Source: Holdemania massiliensis
Lineage (GTDB): Bacteria; Bacillota_I; Bacilli_A; Erysipelotrichales; Erysipelotrichaceae
Assembly: GCF_022440805.1 (NCBI RefSeq)
Contig: NZ_JAKNTK010000001.1
Span: 4,095,811 to 4,159,810 of the forward strand
Direction: 5' to 3'
Length of the DNA stretch: 64,000 bases
This document shows positions 33,252 through 41,781 of this stretch, piece after piece (position 1 is the first letter of the stretch; each line of letters starts with the position of its first letter). Under the pieces are notes generated by a model that ran no database searches, was not told the DNA's origin, and worked only from the letters and a program-made list of their open reading frames with translations. The translations under genes and the position numbers were made by a program.

Positions 33252-33515
33252 TTATTCCAGTTCGACGCGTTTTTCCTCAACAACTTCGTACATTGAAGCC
33301 GCATCTTCTTTCCGGGTATACTGCGCGGTTTCGGTCACCCTTACCGTCAGCTGCCGCTGGCCGAAAATCACGGTGATCAAATCGCCCACATTGACTTCAC
33401 TGGCCGGCTTAGCGGTCTTTCCGTTGATCAGCACGCGCTGGTGATCTGCCAGATCTTTTGATACTGTGCGGCGCTTTAAAATCCGGGCCACCTTTAAATA
33501 CTTGTCCAATCGCAT
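33252..33515 (-). CDS. rqcP: RqcP (YabO) S4-domain RNA-binding protein
   Basis: An 87-aa protein that is almost entirely an S4 domain: MRLDKYLKVARILKRRTVSKDLADHQRVLINGKTAKPASEV. RqcP binds stalled 50S subunits and works with RqcH in alanine tailing of nascent chains. The ATG at 33515 follows AGAGGTG; longer in-frame starts lack a site. It precedes yabP as in Bacillus, but an intrinsic terminator now lies between them. Confidence 0.92.
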   Translation of the reverse strand: MRLDKYLKVARILKRRTVSKDLADHQRVLINGKTAKPASEVNVGDLITVIFGQRQLTVRVTETAQYTRKEDAASMYEVVEEKRVELE

Positions 33516-33585
33516 TTCATCACCTCTGGTTTCTATCATACCACAGTTCAACTGTCTTTCAAGCCTGGGACACTTCGCTCATTTC

Positions 33586-33786
33586 TCATTCTTCCTCATC
33601 CAGAAAGAAAATTTCATCCACATGCAGGCCCAGTCTGCGCGCCAATTTCATGGCCAGTTCCAGCGTCGGATTGTATTTGTTGTTTTCAATCGCAATGATG
33701 GTCTGCCGTGTCACGCCCATTTCCTGCGCTAAATCTTCCTGGCGCAGCCCAGCCTGCTTTCGCAGCTGTTTAATCCGATTCTGCAT
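33586..33786 (-). CDS. XRE-family HTH regulator, small
   Basis: A 66-aa Cro/CI-type protein: MQNRIKQLRKQAGLRQEDLAQEMGVTRQTIIAIENNKYNP, ending in an acidic tail (FFLDEEE). Such minimal regulators are often paired with a small membrane protein, as here (five bases after 33792-34118). It probably represses its own promoter, where inverted ATGTTAAA/TTTAACAT boxes occur (34153-34216). Confidence 0.92.
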   Translation of the reverse strand: MQNRIKQLRKQAGLRQEDLAQEMGVTRQTIIAIENNKYNPTLELAMKLARRLGLHVDEIFFLDEEE

Positions 33787-33791
33787 CGAAT

Positions 33792-34118
33792 CTACCGCAG
33801 CCAGGCTGCACCCGAAGCGAGGATCAGCACGAAGATAACAAAAGCGGTAATACTCATTCCAAGCAGCCTATTCGGTTCATGGTACTCCTCATCGCCCGCA
33901 ATCATCCGACGCTTGAGCGCAACCTGTGAAAATCCCTGAACGCATACCGCAAGTCCCAGCAGAATTGACGGCCAGGGCTGATAAGTCCCTGAATTAAACC
34001 AAGCTTGACCGCTGTTCCATAACGTCCAGGCACACAAGGCAAGCAGAACGGCTTTGTAGCCCAAAGACTCAGAGCGCAGCTGAATGTTTCGTTCCATTTC
34101 ATCCATTTTCTTCATCAT
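33792..34118 (-). CDS. Small membrane protein paired with XRE regulator
   Basis: A 108-aa protein with three predicted membrane helices (about 22-42, 49-68 and 86-106) and a short charged N-terminus. AAGGAGG precedes the tandem ATGs at 34118/34115. It forms a two-gene operon with the HTH gene. No firm function; this pairing is frequent in Firmicutes. Confidence 0.8.
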   Translation of the reverse strand: MMKKMDEMERNIQLRSESLGYKAVLLALCAWTLWNSGQAWFNSGTYQPWPSILLGLAVCVQGFSQVALKRRMIAGDEEYHEPNRLLGMSITAFVIFVLILASGAAWLR

Positions 34119-34150
34119 CCTGACCTCCTTAAAAAGACGCTTTTTCAGCT

Positions 34151-34216
34151 AAATGTTAAACTTTTTTTACATTTCAATTATAACTCCATGGATCGAAATG
34201 TCAAGACTATTTAACA
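34151..34216 (-). promoter_or_regulatory. Promoter of membrane protein-XRE operon with flanking inverted boxes
   Basis: On the minus strand TTGACA (34199-34204) and TATAAT (34177-34182) are both perfect, with a 16-base spacer. ATGTTAAA (34153-34160) and TTTAACAT (34209-34216) flank the promoter as inverted repeats and may be XRE operators. The rest of 34217-34474 shows further GTTAAAC copies but no gene. Confidence 0.65.
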
Positions 34217-34474
34217 TTATTGCTCATCCATTCCTTATCTTAACAGTTCCATGGCAAAGTCTTTCTTCTACCTTTTTATCTAACCTTGAAGCAGAATCGT
34301 ATTCTTTCTTCCTTTTTATCGGTGCTCATTCTCGCTCTCTGCCGCTTATTCTGTTAAACAAGCTTAAAATTAAGATTCACCTTTCCTTTGAGTTAAACAG
34401 CAATCCTTGTTTTACAGAATGCGGCTGTTCATGAATAGATTTTCGGTTTATACTGGTGAAAAGAGGTTATAACA

Positions 34475-34906
34475 ATGCGAAAACTTACAGATGAAGAAGC
34501 TCTCACTTATGGGATCCAGCCCATCCATCATCAAATGGATAATGGTGAACAACGTTTTCGCCTGACGCGGGATACCGGCAGCAGCTACATTCTCACGCTC
34601 AGTGCCCATCAGAGCGGCTGGCAGTCCAGTCACATTCACCATCAAAAGCGCGAATTCTACATTGTGGAACAAGGCTGGATTGTCATCGCCTTATGGCAGC
34701 AGGAGAAGCTGACGTTTCAGCGCTTGGATCCCGATGACTGTTTTATGCTTCCGCCAGGCCTTCCCCACAACGTTTACTTGGCAGCGGACTCGGTTGTGCA
34801 TACGGTTAAATATGGCTGTCCTGATACGGATTGGGAAGCCGTCAGCGCGCTGGATGAGCTTCTTCGTACCGAAACCTTTGATGGAAAGACATTTTTAACC
34901 CGTTAA
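34475..34906 (+). CDS. Cupin-fold protein
   Basis: A 143-aa protein with a single cupin domain: SSHIHHQKREFYIVEQGWIVIA (motif 1, H-x-H and E) and MLPPGLPHNVYLAADS (motif 2, H). It is likely to bind a metal and act on, or sense, a small molecule, possibly a sugar-phosphate or polyol. AAAGAGG precedes the ATG. It is the lone plus-strand gene in an otherwise minus-strand block, so it is probably an insertion into the spoVT-rqcP region. Confidence 0.82.
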   Translation: MRKLTDEEALTYGIQPIHHQMDNGEQRFRLTRDTGSSYILTLSAHQSGWQSSHIHHQKREFYIVEQGWIVIALWQQEKLTFQRLDPDDCFMLPPGLPHNVYLAADSVVHTVKYGCPDTDWEAVSALDELLRTETFDGKTFLTR

Positions 34907-35003
34907 ATTCATTCTTGGTTTCCACGTTTACGATTCTCTGACGATGATTGGCATTCATTCTGATCGAGCATGATCTTTCCTGTATTCCTATTTCCTAAAG
35001 CAA

Positions 35004-35047
35004 AAACAGATGTTCTGCGCTCGATCCTGAACGCGGCTCATCTGTTT
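35004..35047. terminator. Bidirectional terminator between cupin and spoVT genes
   Basis: AAACAGATG (35004-35012) and CATCTGTTT (35039-35047) pair with an inner GCG/CGC. T-rich tracts follow on both strands (TTTTCTC on plus, TTTTTG on minus). It serves two convergent genes. Confidence 0.75.
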
Positions 35048-35107
35048 TCTCTTGTTCTTCAATACCCATTTCAAAAATAGCTCTTCTGTCTGACTGGGAT
35101 GGACCCG

Positions 35108-35632
35108 TCAGTGTTCGTGATTGCGGATCAGCAGCCGGCTGAAGGCCTGCGCAATATCCAGATGCTGCGGCTGCAGTGGGGAATCCTCTTCCAGTACGAC
35201 GAAGGCTCCCAGCCAATCTCCATATACCGCAACCGGAAAGATCGTGCCTTTCATCGTATCCGGCTTAGCCGCAAACAACCGTACCTGATCAAACGGACGA
35301 ACATGGTACGCTTTGACACATTCCTGAAACTCCACGGACAGTGACTGGCTGCGCCAATCATCCAGCTTCGTCTGTCCAACGCATAAAATCTGATCATCCT
35401 CTACGAATAAGACCGGATGTTCCGTTACTTCCTGCAGCGTTTGACACATCCGTGTGATCGCTTCCGTTTCATCGCTCAGAACGGAAAACTTTTTCAATAC
35501 GATCTCAGAATCCTCATTGACGAAAAATTCGATTGAATCGCCTTCCTTGAGCTTATATATTTTACGGATTTCCTTCGGGATGACTAAACGCCCTAAGTCA
35601 TCCAGTCTTCTAACTATACCTGTTGCTTTCAT
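35108..35632 (-). CDS. spoVT: Stage V sporulation regulator SpoVT
   Basis: A 174-aa regulator. The N-terminal AbrB swapped-hairpin DNA-binding domain is MKATGIVRRLDDLGRLVIPKEIRK. A GAF-like C-terminal domain follows (LFVEDDQILCVGQTKL, VAVYGDWLGAFVVLEED). In Bacillus it acts in the forespore on sigma-G genes. It follows mfd, as in Bacillus, and has a sigma-G-like promoter of its own (35656-35685). Confidence 0.94.
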   Translation of the reverse strand: MKATGIVRRLDDLGRLVIPKEIRKIYKLKEGDSIEFFVNEDSEIVLKKFSVLSDETEAITRMCQTLQEVTEHPVLFVEDDQILCVGQTKLDDWRSQSLSVEFQECVKAYHVRPFDQVRLFAAKPDTMKGTIFPVAVYGDWLGAFVVLEEDSPLQPQHLDIAQAFSRLLIRNHEH

Positions 35633-35655
35633 GCCGACTCTCCTTTACGTACAAA

Positions 35656-35685
35656 TAGTATGGGACAACCGGCTCCGGATTATTC
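35656..35685 (-). promoter_or_regulatory. Sigma-G-type promoter for spoVT
   Basis: On the minus strand GAATA (35681-35685) and CATACTA (35656-35662) are separated by exactly 18 bases. This matches the Bacillus sigma-G consensus GHATR-N18-CATWHTA at every position. The -35 overlaps the end of mfd and the spoVT ATG is 24 bp downstream of the -10. Confidence 0.75.
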
Positions 35686-38600
35686 TATGAAACTTCCAGT
35701 TTCTTACTTTGATCCAAGACTTCGATGGCTAAGGCTAATTCATTGCCTTTTTTCGGAAGACGAACAATAATTCGTCCCTGAACATAACGCAGCTGGATAT
35801 CCTTGGATATCGTTGTGAACGTTTCAAATAATTTTACACCGTCGATATGATCGGAAAAGGCTTTGGAGAAAACGATTTCCATCTGATTTTTCACATCCCG
35901 GAAGGAATCCACCCGCGGTTCGTTCAACAGAATGTCCAATCGTTTTTTCTCGAACAACAGACCAACGGATTTCGGCATTTTTCCAAAATAATCCTGAGTC
36001 TCCTCTTTGAGTGCGATTAACTGATCTTCATCCTGGGCGGCGTCAATCCTTTGATACAGTGATATTTTCTCAAAATCCAACGGAGCAAACTGCTTTGGAA
36101 TATAGCCGTCAACCTGAACCTGAGAGCGGACAGGTTCTTTGACTTCGGGTTTGACTTCGCCCTTTTTCTCAGCGATCGCTTCCTGCAGCATCTCGATATA
36201 CATATCGATGCCGACGGTATCAATAAACCCAGACTGGCTGGGGCCTAACAGATCCCCTGCGCCGCGGATCGTTAAATCGCGCATCGCAATCTTATAGCCG
36301 CTGCCGAGTTCAGTAAATTCTTTGATCGCCTGCAGGCGCTTCTGGGCAATCTCATTGACCTGCTTGCGCGGACGGACCATCAGGTAAGCATACGCAACTC
36401 GATCGCTGCGGCCGACCCGGCCTTTGATCTGATACAGCTGCGCCAAACCGAAGGTATCCGCATTTTCAATCAGGATCGTATTGGCGTTGGGAATATCAAT
36501 GCCCGTTTCAATAATCGTCGTACAGATCAGCACATTCACTTCGTTGTCAGTAAACTGCATCATGACTTCTTCAATTTCATCACGGCTCATCTTCCCATGC
36601 GCCACGGCAATTTCTGCTTCTGGAACATCCTGTTTGATCTGGCGGGCAACATTATAAATCTCCTGAATGTTATTGAAAAGATAGAAAACCTGTCCCTGAC
36701 GGGCCAGCTCCCGTTCGATCACTTCCTTGACCAGCGCGCGGTTTTTCTCAATCACGTACGTCTGCACCGGCATACGATTGCTCGGCGGCGTTTCCAGCTG
36801 AGATAAAGAACGAATGCCGATCAAGGACATCTGCAGCGTGCGTGGAATCGGCGTGGCGGAGAGTGAAAGGACATCCACAGATTCCTTCATTTCCTTGATT
36901 TTTTCTTTGTGTTCAACTCCGAAGCGTTGTTCTTCGTCGATGACCAGCAGGCCGAGATCATGAAACTGCACGTCTTTGGACAAGATACGATGGGTGCCGA
37001 TGATCATGTCAACCTTGCCTTCCTTCAGCTCGCGCAGGATTTCCTTTTGTTTGGATTCCACGACGAAGCGGTTCAGCACTTCCACACGGATCGGGAAGTT
37101 CTCGAAGCGCTTCATCGCCGTAGCGGTATGCTGCAGGGAGAGGATCGTAGTCGGGCACAGGAAAGCGACTTGCTTGCCTTCGGTAATCGCCTTGAACGCT
37201 GCTCTTAATGCAACTTCAGTCTTGCCGAACCCCACATCGCCGCACAACAGCCGATCCATCGGTTTCGGCTGCATCATATCCTTTTTGACTTCCTGTACCG
37301 CCAAGGCCTGATCGGGAGTCAGTTCATATTCAAAGTCATCTTCGAATTCCTGCTGCAGCACCGAGTCCGGACCGTAGGCATAACCGATGTTCTCTTCGCG
37401 CTGGGAATACAGCTTCACCAGGCGGTCAGCAATCTCGTTAACATTCTCTTTCAAACGCTGCTTGGTCTTTTCCCAATCGTGACTGCCCAGCTTATTCAGC
37501 TTCGGCACCACGCCTTCACGGGAAACGAATTTGCGGACCAGGCGGAATTGTTCCAGCGGCACCAACAATTCGTCATTGCCCTTGTAGACAACGCGCAGGA
37601 AATCCTTATGCACGCCGTTGAACTCCCGCGTCACAATCCCCAGATACTGGCCGACGCCATGTTGGGAATGCACGATGAAATCGCCGGGCTGCAGATCTTG
37701 ATAACTGTTCAGCGCCTCGGCTTCCTTAAACTTGGAAGCATATCGTCCCAGCTTTGTTTTTTTCTTAAATAGTTCGTGCGAGGTATAGACGATCAGATTT
37801 TCTTTTAATGCTTCAAAGCCTTCATCCAGCGCTTGCGGGATCAGCACCAGGCCTTCCTCATGCGGCTGGGTGTCATTGATCAGAAACGGAATTTCCTTTC
37901 CCTTGAGGATCGGAACAATTTCTTTCAGCTCATGGTCCTGCAGGAAAAAATACATCTGCCGGCCGCGGCCTTCTTTCAAAGCAATTTCCAGCTTCATCGG
38001 CAGCGTTTCATTCGGCAGGGCGACTTCCCGGATCATCGCATGCGGAACTTTGCGCAGCGAATCGAAAGTATCGATTTCCGTAACTTTCCGGCCAGCCAGC
38101 ACGGTATTGAGCTCATGCTGAACGCTGAAACGCGGCAGCATTTTCAACTCCTGCGCCATTTCCTGAATGTAGGCCGTGGTTTCTTCTGTCAGCTGATGCA
38201 GATGGGTTTTGATCTGATCCGGATGGGACAGAAAGACCTGGGCCTGCGGGCAATAGTCGATTAAGGAGCAATTGTCATCGAGATAGCTTAAATACGGATA
38301 CAGCCGGCTTTCCCTTAAGTGCGCCCGCATGGTTTCCATATCCAGATCCACAATCCCCTCGATCTGTTCATATTCGCCGTGGGTATAACGGCTTTTCAGC
38401 GATTCCAGATGATGGTGTACGCGCTGATCGATCAAAGCGATCTGATCATCGTCCAAAAGCAGATCGGAAGCCGGAACAATTTCCGCTTCGCTCAGCACCT
38501 GTACTGTGCGCTGCGTCGCAATATCAAAGGTACGGATACTGTCGATTTCCGTATCAAAAAACTCAATTCGTACCGGAGCGTCGCTGTTGATCGAATAGAT

Positions 38601-39128
38601 GTCGATAATTCCGCCGCGGCTGGCAAAGCACAGCGGCTGATCCACCCGTGCGGTCTGTTGGTAGCCCGCCGCGATCAGGGTGCGCTTCAGCTCATTCATC
38701 GAGACTTCCATGCCGGTTTTTAACAGGATCGTGCACAGCTTAAACTGGGCAGGAGAGGGCAGATAGCGAACCAGGGCTGAAGCATGAGTCACACAGATCA
38801 GCTGATCCTCGTTCAACAAACGATTCAGAGTTTCTACCTTTTCCGCCGTAGCTTCCGGAGACGCGGCAATGGCCTCTACCCGCAGTGATTCCTCCACGCT
38901 GAAAAGCGCGCAGACCTGTGGGGAAAGCAGGGATTTCAGCTTTTCCGCCAGACGCTGAGCGGTATAGAGATTATTTTTTATGATCAGCATCGGCCTTGGA
39001 TTCTGCGCATAGCTGGCTGCCAGAATCAGCGCTTCCTCGGTTAAGGAAGAAGCGGAAAGAAAGGCTTCCTGCCGCGTGCAGGCTGCAACGGCTGGGTTGT
39101 GGGCCAGCCGCCCTAACAGGAAGTTCAT
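35685..39128 (-). CDS. mfd: Transcription-repair coupling factor Mfd
   Basis: A 1147-aa DNA translocase that removes stalled RNA polymerase and recruits UvrA. It has a UvrB-like N-terminal module, an RNAP-interaction domain near 455-540 (GDFIVHSQHGVGQYLG), a RecG-like motor with Walker A CGDVGFGKTEVA and DEEQRFG, motif VI GRVGRSDRVAYAY, and a C-terminal TRCF domain. Length is typical. Its ATG overlaps the pth stop by four bases (ATGA). Confidence 0.97.
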   Translation of the reverse strand: MNFLLGRLAHNPAVAACTRQEAFLSASSLTEEALILAASYAQNPRPMLIIKNNLYTAQRLAEKLKSLLSPQVCALFSVEESLRVEAIAASPEATAEKVETLNRLLNEDQLICVTHASALVRYLPSPAQFKLCTILLKTGMEVSMNELKRTLIAAGYQQTARVDQPLCFASRGGIIDIYSINSDAPVRIEFFDTEIDSIRTFDIATQRTVQVLSEAEIVPASDLLLDDDQIALIDQRVHHHLESLKSRYTHGEYEQIEGIVDLDMETMRAHLRESRLYPYLSYLDDNCSLIDYCPQAQVFLSHPDQIKTHLHQLTEETTAYIQEMAQELKMLPRFSVQHELNTVLAGRKVTEIDTFDSLRKVPHAMIREVALPNETLPMKLEIALKEGRGRQMYFFLQDHELKEIVPILKGKEIPFLINDTQPHEEGLVLIPQALDEGFEALKENLIVYTSHELFKKKTKLGRYASKFKEAEALNSYQDLQPGDFIVHSQHGVGQYLGIVTREFNGVHKDFLRVVYKGNDELLVPLEQFRLVRKFVSREGVVPKLNKLGSHDWEKTKQRLKENVNEIADRLVKLYSQREENIGYAYGPDSVLQQEFEDDFEYELTPDQALAVQEVKKDMMQPKPMDRLLCGDVGFGKTEVALRAAFKAITEGKQVAFLCPTTILSLQHTATAMKRFENFPIRVEVLNRFVVESKQKEILRELKEGKVDMIIGTHRILSKDVQFHDLGLLVIDEEQRFGVEHKEKIKEMKESVDVLSLSATPIPRTLQMSLIGIRSLSQLETPPSNRMPVQTYVIEKNRALVKEVIERELARQGQVFYLFNNIQEIYNVARQIKQDVPEAEIAVAHGKMSRDEIEEVMMQFTDNEVNVLICTTIIETGIDIPNANTILIENADTFGLAQLYQIKGRVGRSDRVAYAYLMVRPRKQVNEIAQKRLQAIKEFTELGSGYKIAMRDLTIRGAGDLLGPSQSGFIDTVGIDMYIEMLQEAIAEKKGEVKPEVKEPVRSQVQVDGYIPKQFAPLDFEKISLYQRIDAAQDEDQLIALKEETQDYFGKMPKSVGLLFEKKRLDILLNEPRVDSFRDVKNQMEIVFSKAFSDHIDGVKLFETFTTISKDIQLRYVQGRIIVRLPKKGNELALAIEVLDQSKKLEVS

Positions 39129-39688
39129 CGACTGCGGTTGAAGCGGTTCATGACTTCGCTGATCGGCATCGTCATGCTTGCCTTGGCCGCTTCCGCCGCG
39201 TGGTTGATTGCCGCCTGATAGTCCTCCCGCTGCTCCGCCGGAACTTTGCCCAGCACATAATCGACAATCGGAATCAGCGGATTTTTATCAATTCCTACCC
39301 GAATCCGGGCAATTTCTTGGGTATGCAGATGATCGATGATATTTTTCATGCCCTTCTGACCGCCCGCACTGCCGGAAGTCCGGATGCGGATCTTGCCGAC
39401 AGGCAGATCCAGGTCATCATGAATGACGAGAATTTGATCAACCGGGATTTTATAAAACTGGACAGCCTGAATGACCGCTTCCCCGGAATTGTTCATATAG
39501 GTCTGCGGTTTCATTAACAGAATTGTTTCCTGTCCGCAGCGTACAGTTGTGATCAGAGCGTTGAATTTGGATTGACTGATTCCTGTGTTTAACAGATCCG
39601 CCAGCCGATCCAGCACATCAAAGCCCGCGTTGTGACGGGTATGTTCATATTCTCTACCGGGATTGCCTAATCCGACAATTAATTTCAT
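39125..39688 (-). CDS. pth: Peptidyl-tRNA hydrolase
   Basis: A 187-aa cytosolic esterase that recycles peptidyl-tRNA. MKLIVGLGNPGREYEHTRHNAGFDVLD includes the catalytic His; MKPQTYMNNSGEAV and VIHDDLDLPVGKIRIR include the conserved Asn and Asp. GAGGAAG precedes the ATG. It is the first gene of the pth-mfd unit. A TATAAT about 135 bp upstream (near 39826-39831) may be its -10. Confidence 0.96.
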   Translation of the reverse strand: MKLIVGLGNPGREYEHTRHNAGFDVLDRLADLLNTGISQSKFNALITTVRCGQETILLMKPQTYMNNSGEAVIQAVQFYKIPVDQILVIHDDLDLPVGKIRIRTSGSAGGQKGMKNIIDHLHTQEIARIRVGIDKNPLIPIVDYVLGKVPAEQREDYQAAINHAAEAAKASMTMPISEVMNRFNRSR

Positions 39689-39929
39689 AAAGTCTTCCTC
39701 CTGTCTTTATGGATGACCTGCAGCCTTTTTGTAAACCAGCGAAGAAAACCTGCTTCGGTTTCTTCTGGGGCTGCAAGACGCAAAATGACCGGATTTCCTT
39801 CAATCCCGGCCTTTTCATGCCTGATCATTATAACAGAATTCTTCCCGCTTGTCTTATCTGGGAGTCGGATTTTTCCGACTTTCTTTTTCCTTTTCTGACA
39901 TGTAGAAAAACACTCAGGACTGTTGGCTT

Positions 39930-40262
39930 TCACTTTTTTTCTGCATTCTCAAGCGTTTGTTCACGCCGGATCTGGGTCGCGGTTTTTCCGGTTTGTTGCT
40001 TCAGCATCTTGCAAAAATAAGAAGCGGAACAGAAATTTGTTTCTTCAGCAATTTCCGTAATCGTTTTGCGTGTTGTTCTCAACAGCGTCACAGCCCGGTT
40101 GATCGTTGCTTTTTGTTTTAATTCAGTAAATGTTGCTTGGAATTCATCTTTGAGAATTCGTTCTGTCTGACGCACGCTCAGCTGCAGACGATCGGCCAGC
40201 GCAGACAGTGTCAGATTCTCACTGTCAAAGAAAAAGCATTCTCGATGTTGATTTTTCGATAA
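39930..40262 (-). pseudogene. AraC-family regulator, N-terminally truncated remnant
   Basis: The open frame carries only the two HTH motifs of an AraC C-terminal domain: SENLTLSALADRLQLSVRQTERIL and TITEIAEETNFCSASYFCKMLKQQTGKTATQIRR. The preceding effector domain is gone; an in-frame TGA lies at 40263-40265. No start codon with a ribosome binding site is present. It abuts, head to head, a truncated glycoside hydrolase. The 39689-39929 stretch before pth holds no convincing gene. Confidence 0.75.
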
Positions 40263-40691
40263 TCATCCGGAACTGAATTCCGACTCTCACTCTGCTGCCA
40301 ATCCGGGCCTTATATCCGGCTGCGTGATACCCCTGTCTTCAATCGGGATCTAATCCGTATTGAAGATCCGTTTATCTGGAAAGAGCAGGACTTGTACCCC
40401 ATGATTGCCAAGGATATGCGCGGCGATGTATGCGGCCAAAAACAGGGTGGTATGCATGCAATTTCTCCCGATGGGATCCATTGGGAAGCAATTCCTGATG
40501 AATTAGCCTATACCCGAAGGCTTCATTGGGATGATGGAAAAACGAAACTGATGGGTTCGCTGGAAAGACCGTTCCTCTTGTTTGAAAATGGAAAGCCGGC
40601 GCATGCTTTCTTCGATACCAGCAATGGCACGCAGGGCTTTACCGATGCCACAAATACCTGGACCGTCTGCATTCCCTTAAAGCAGGAGTAA
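40263..40691 (+). pseudogene. Glycoside hydrolase (GH43-like) C-terminal remnant
   Basis: The frame opens after a TAA at 40260-40262 and reads RLRDTPVFNRDLIRIEDPFIWKE, then DLYPMIAKDMRGDVCG and ISPDGIHWEA, to a stop at 40691. This looks like the last blades of a five-bladed beta-propeller glycosidase (GH43-like). The N-terminal half and the start are missing, but its own strong terminator remains (40713-40774). The preserved reading frame suggests a recent loss. Confidence 0.65.
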
Positions 40692-40712
40692 GACTAATCA
40701 ACCGTACCATTA

Positions 40713-40774
40713 TACCTGCCTTTGTCTGTTGAAAAGAAGCAATTCTGGAAAAAGACAAAGGCCGGTATTTTTTT
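40713..40774 (+). terminator. Intrinsic terminator of the truncated glycosidase gene
   Basis: TACCTGCCTTTGTC (40713-40726) pairs with GACAAAGGCCGGTA (40754-40767) over 13 of 14 positions, followed by T7 (40768-40774). Confidence 0.85.
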
Positions 40775-40983
40775 CCCTTCCGCTTTTTCAAAGAAGATCA
40801 TTCTGATTTTTTGACCTTATCTGTCCAACTCAATGCATTCGATGGCTTTCCCTTCTGACGATTCAATATCAGACTGATCTTCATATCAAAAGTACTGAAA
40901 ATCAATTAAAATATAAGTAGTAAGAGAAAACTTATCTTTTAGAAGATGACTTTAATAAGAAGAAAAGGAGGAACGCCGAGCTT

Positions 40984-41745
40984 ATGGTGAAGATTTCGGA
41001 AGAAACAAAAAATAATATTTTCAGCTTATTCACTTATTTAAACCAGCTTCAAAGAAAAGAAGAACTGGAACAGTCCTTGTTGTTAGCTGAACATAAAAAC
41101 AGTTTGATTGTGATTCCTAAAAACAAAATTATTTCCTGGCAGAAAAAAGTCAATTTGGATTATGCAGCGCTTAAAAGTGAATTGGATATTCTCAACGAAA
41201 AGATCTGTCCGATAAGTGTTGATCAGCAGAAGGTTATTGTTAAAAGTTTTGTTGAAGAAATGATCAAGCTGAAGGACAGAGAGTTTATCCAGAAAACATT
41301 CTTGCTTTATTTATGTTACGAATTCAAAGAAAGCCTGACTGCGTATGAACAGACCTTATCTAAAAGTTATGATACACGGGCTGTCGAGTCACAAATTCAA
41401 CTGTCCAACCGGTTAACGGGATCTTATCATTATACGGCCAGCGTAGAAATCGCTTATGATTTAGATCAATTAAAAGACCTATCCATCTCAGCGCAAAAGC
41501 TGCATAGTCAAGTTAGAACCTACATTGAAAAATGGAGTAATTTAAAAAATTGGTATACCGACAATTTGTTGAACAAAGAATTGAAAGGTTTTGCGAACTT
41601 AAAGATTCAATCCGCTAATTTTGATTTTCGTGTAGACCATGAGATCTCTGTTTCCAACACACTCTTAAACAGCTTGGATGCTTTCATTCCCGCCTATCTG
41701 GAAACATTGATCCGCGGCATAGAAAAGACTGGAACACAATGGTGA
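40984..41745 (+). CDS. Uncharacterised 253-aa helical protein
   Basis: Starts MVKISEETKNNIFSLFTYLNQLQRKEELEQS, 12 bases after AAGGAGG (a long spacing). The composition is lysine- and leucine-rich and probably coiled-coil or helical throughout, with no membrane helix or signal peptide. No family recognised. The upstream region contains TAAGTAGTAAG (40914-40924), an 11-mer also present in the heptad repeats before the GPP34 operon. The terminator overlaps the 3' end of the coding region. Confidence 0.7.
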   Translation: MVKISEETKNNIFSLFTYLNQLQRKEELEQSLLLAEHKNSLIVIPKNKIISWQKKVNLDYAALKSELDILNEKICPISVDQQKVIVKSFVEEMIKLKDREFIQKTFLLYLCYEFKESLTAYEQTLSKSYDTRAVESQIQLSNRLTGSYHYTASVEIAYDLDQLKDLSISAQKLHSQVRTYIEKWSNLKNWYTDNLLNKELKGFANLKIQSANFDFRVDHEISVSNTLLNSLDAFIPAYLETLIRGIEKTGTQW

Positions 41746-41770
41746 TTTCCACCTGCTTCCAGTCTTTTTT
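41724..41770 (+). terminator. Intrinsic terminator overlapping the stop codon
   Basis: AAAGACTGGAA (41724-41734) pairs with TTCCAGTCTTT (41757-41767), then the T tract runs to 41770. The 5' arm lies within the last codons of the 253-aa gene (stop at 41743-41745), so ribosomes near the stop could affect folding. Confidence 0.8.
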
Positions 41771-41781
41771 CAATCTTGGTT

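Noticed and set aside
34153..34434. 93-codon plus-strand frame before the cupin gene
   Set aside because: Spans the promoter of the opposite-strand operon and lacks a start site with a ribosome binding site.
39685..39933. 82-codon frame between the AraC remnant and pth
   Set aside because: No usable ribosome binding site, a TATAAT for pth lies within it, and the residue pattern is not protein-like. Its overlaps with neighbours appear accidental.
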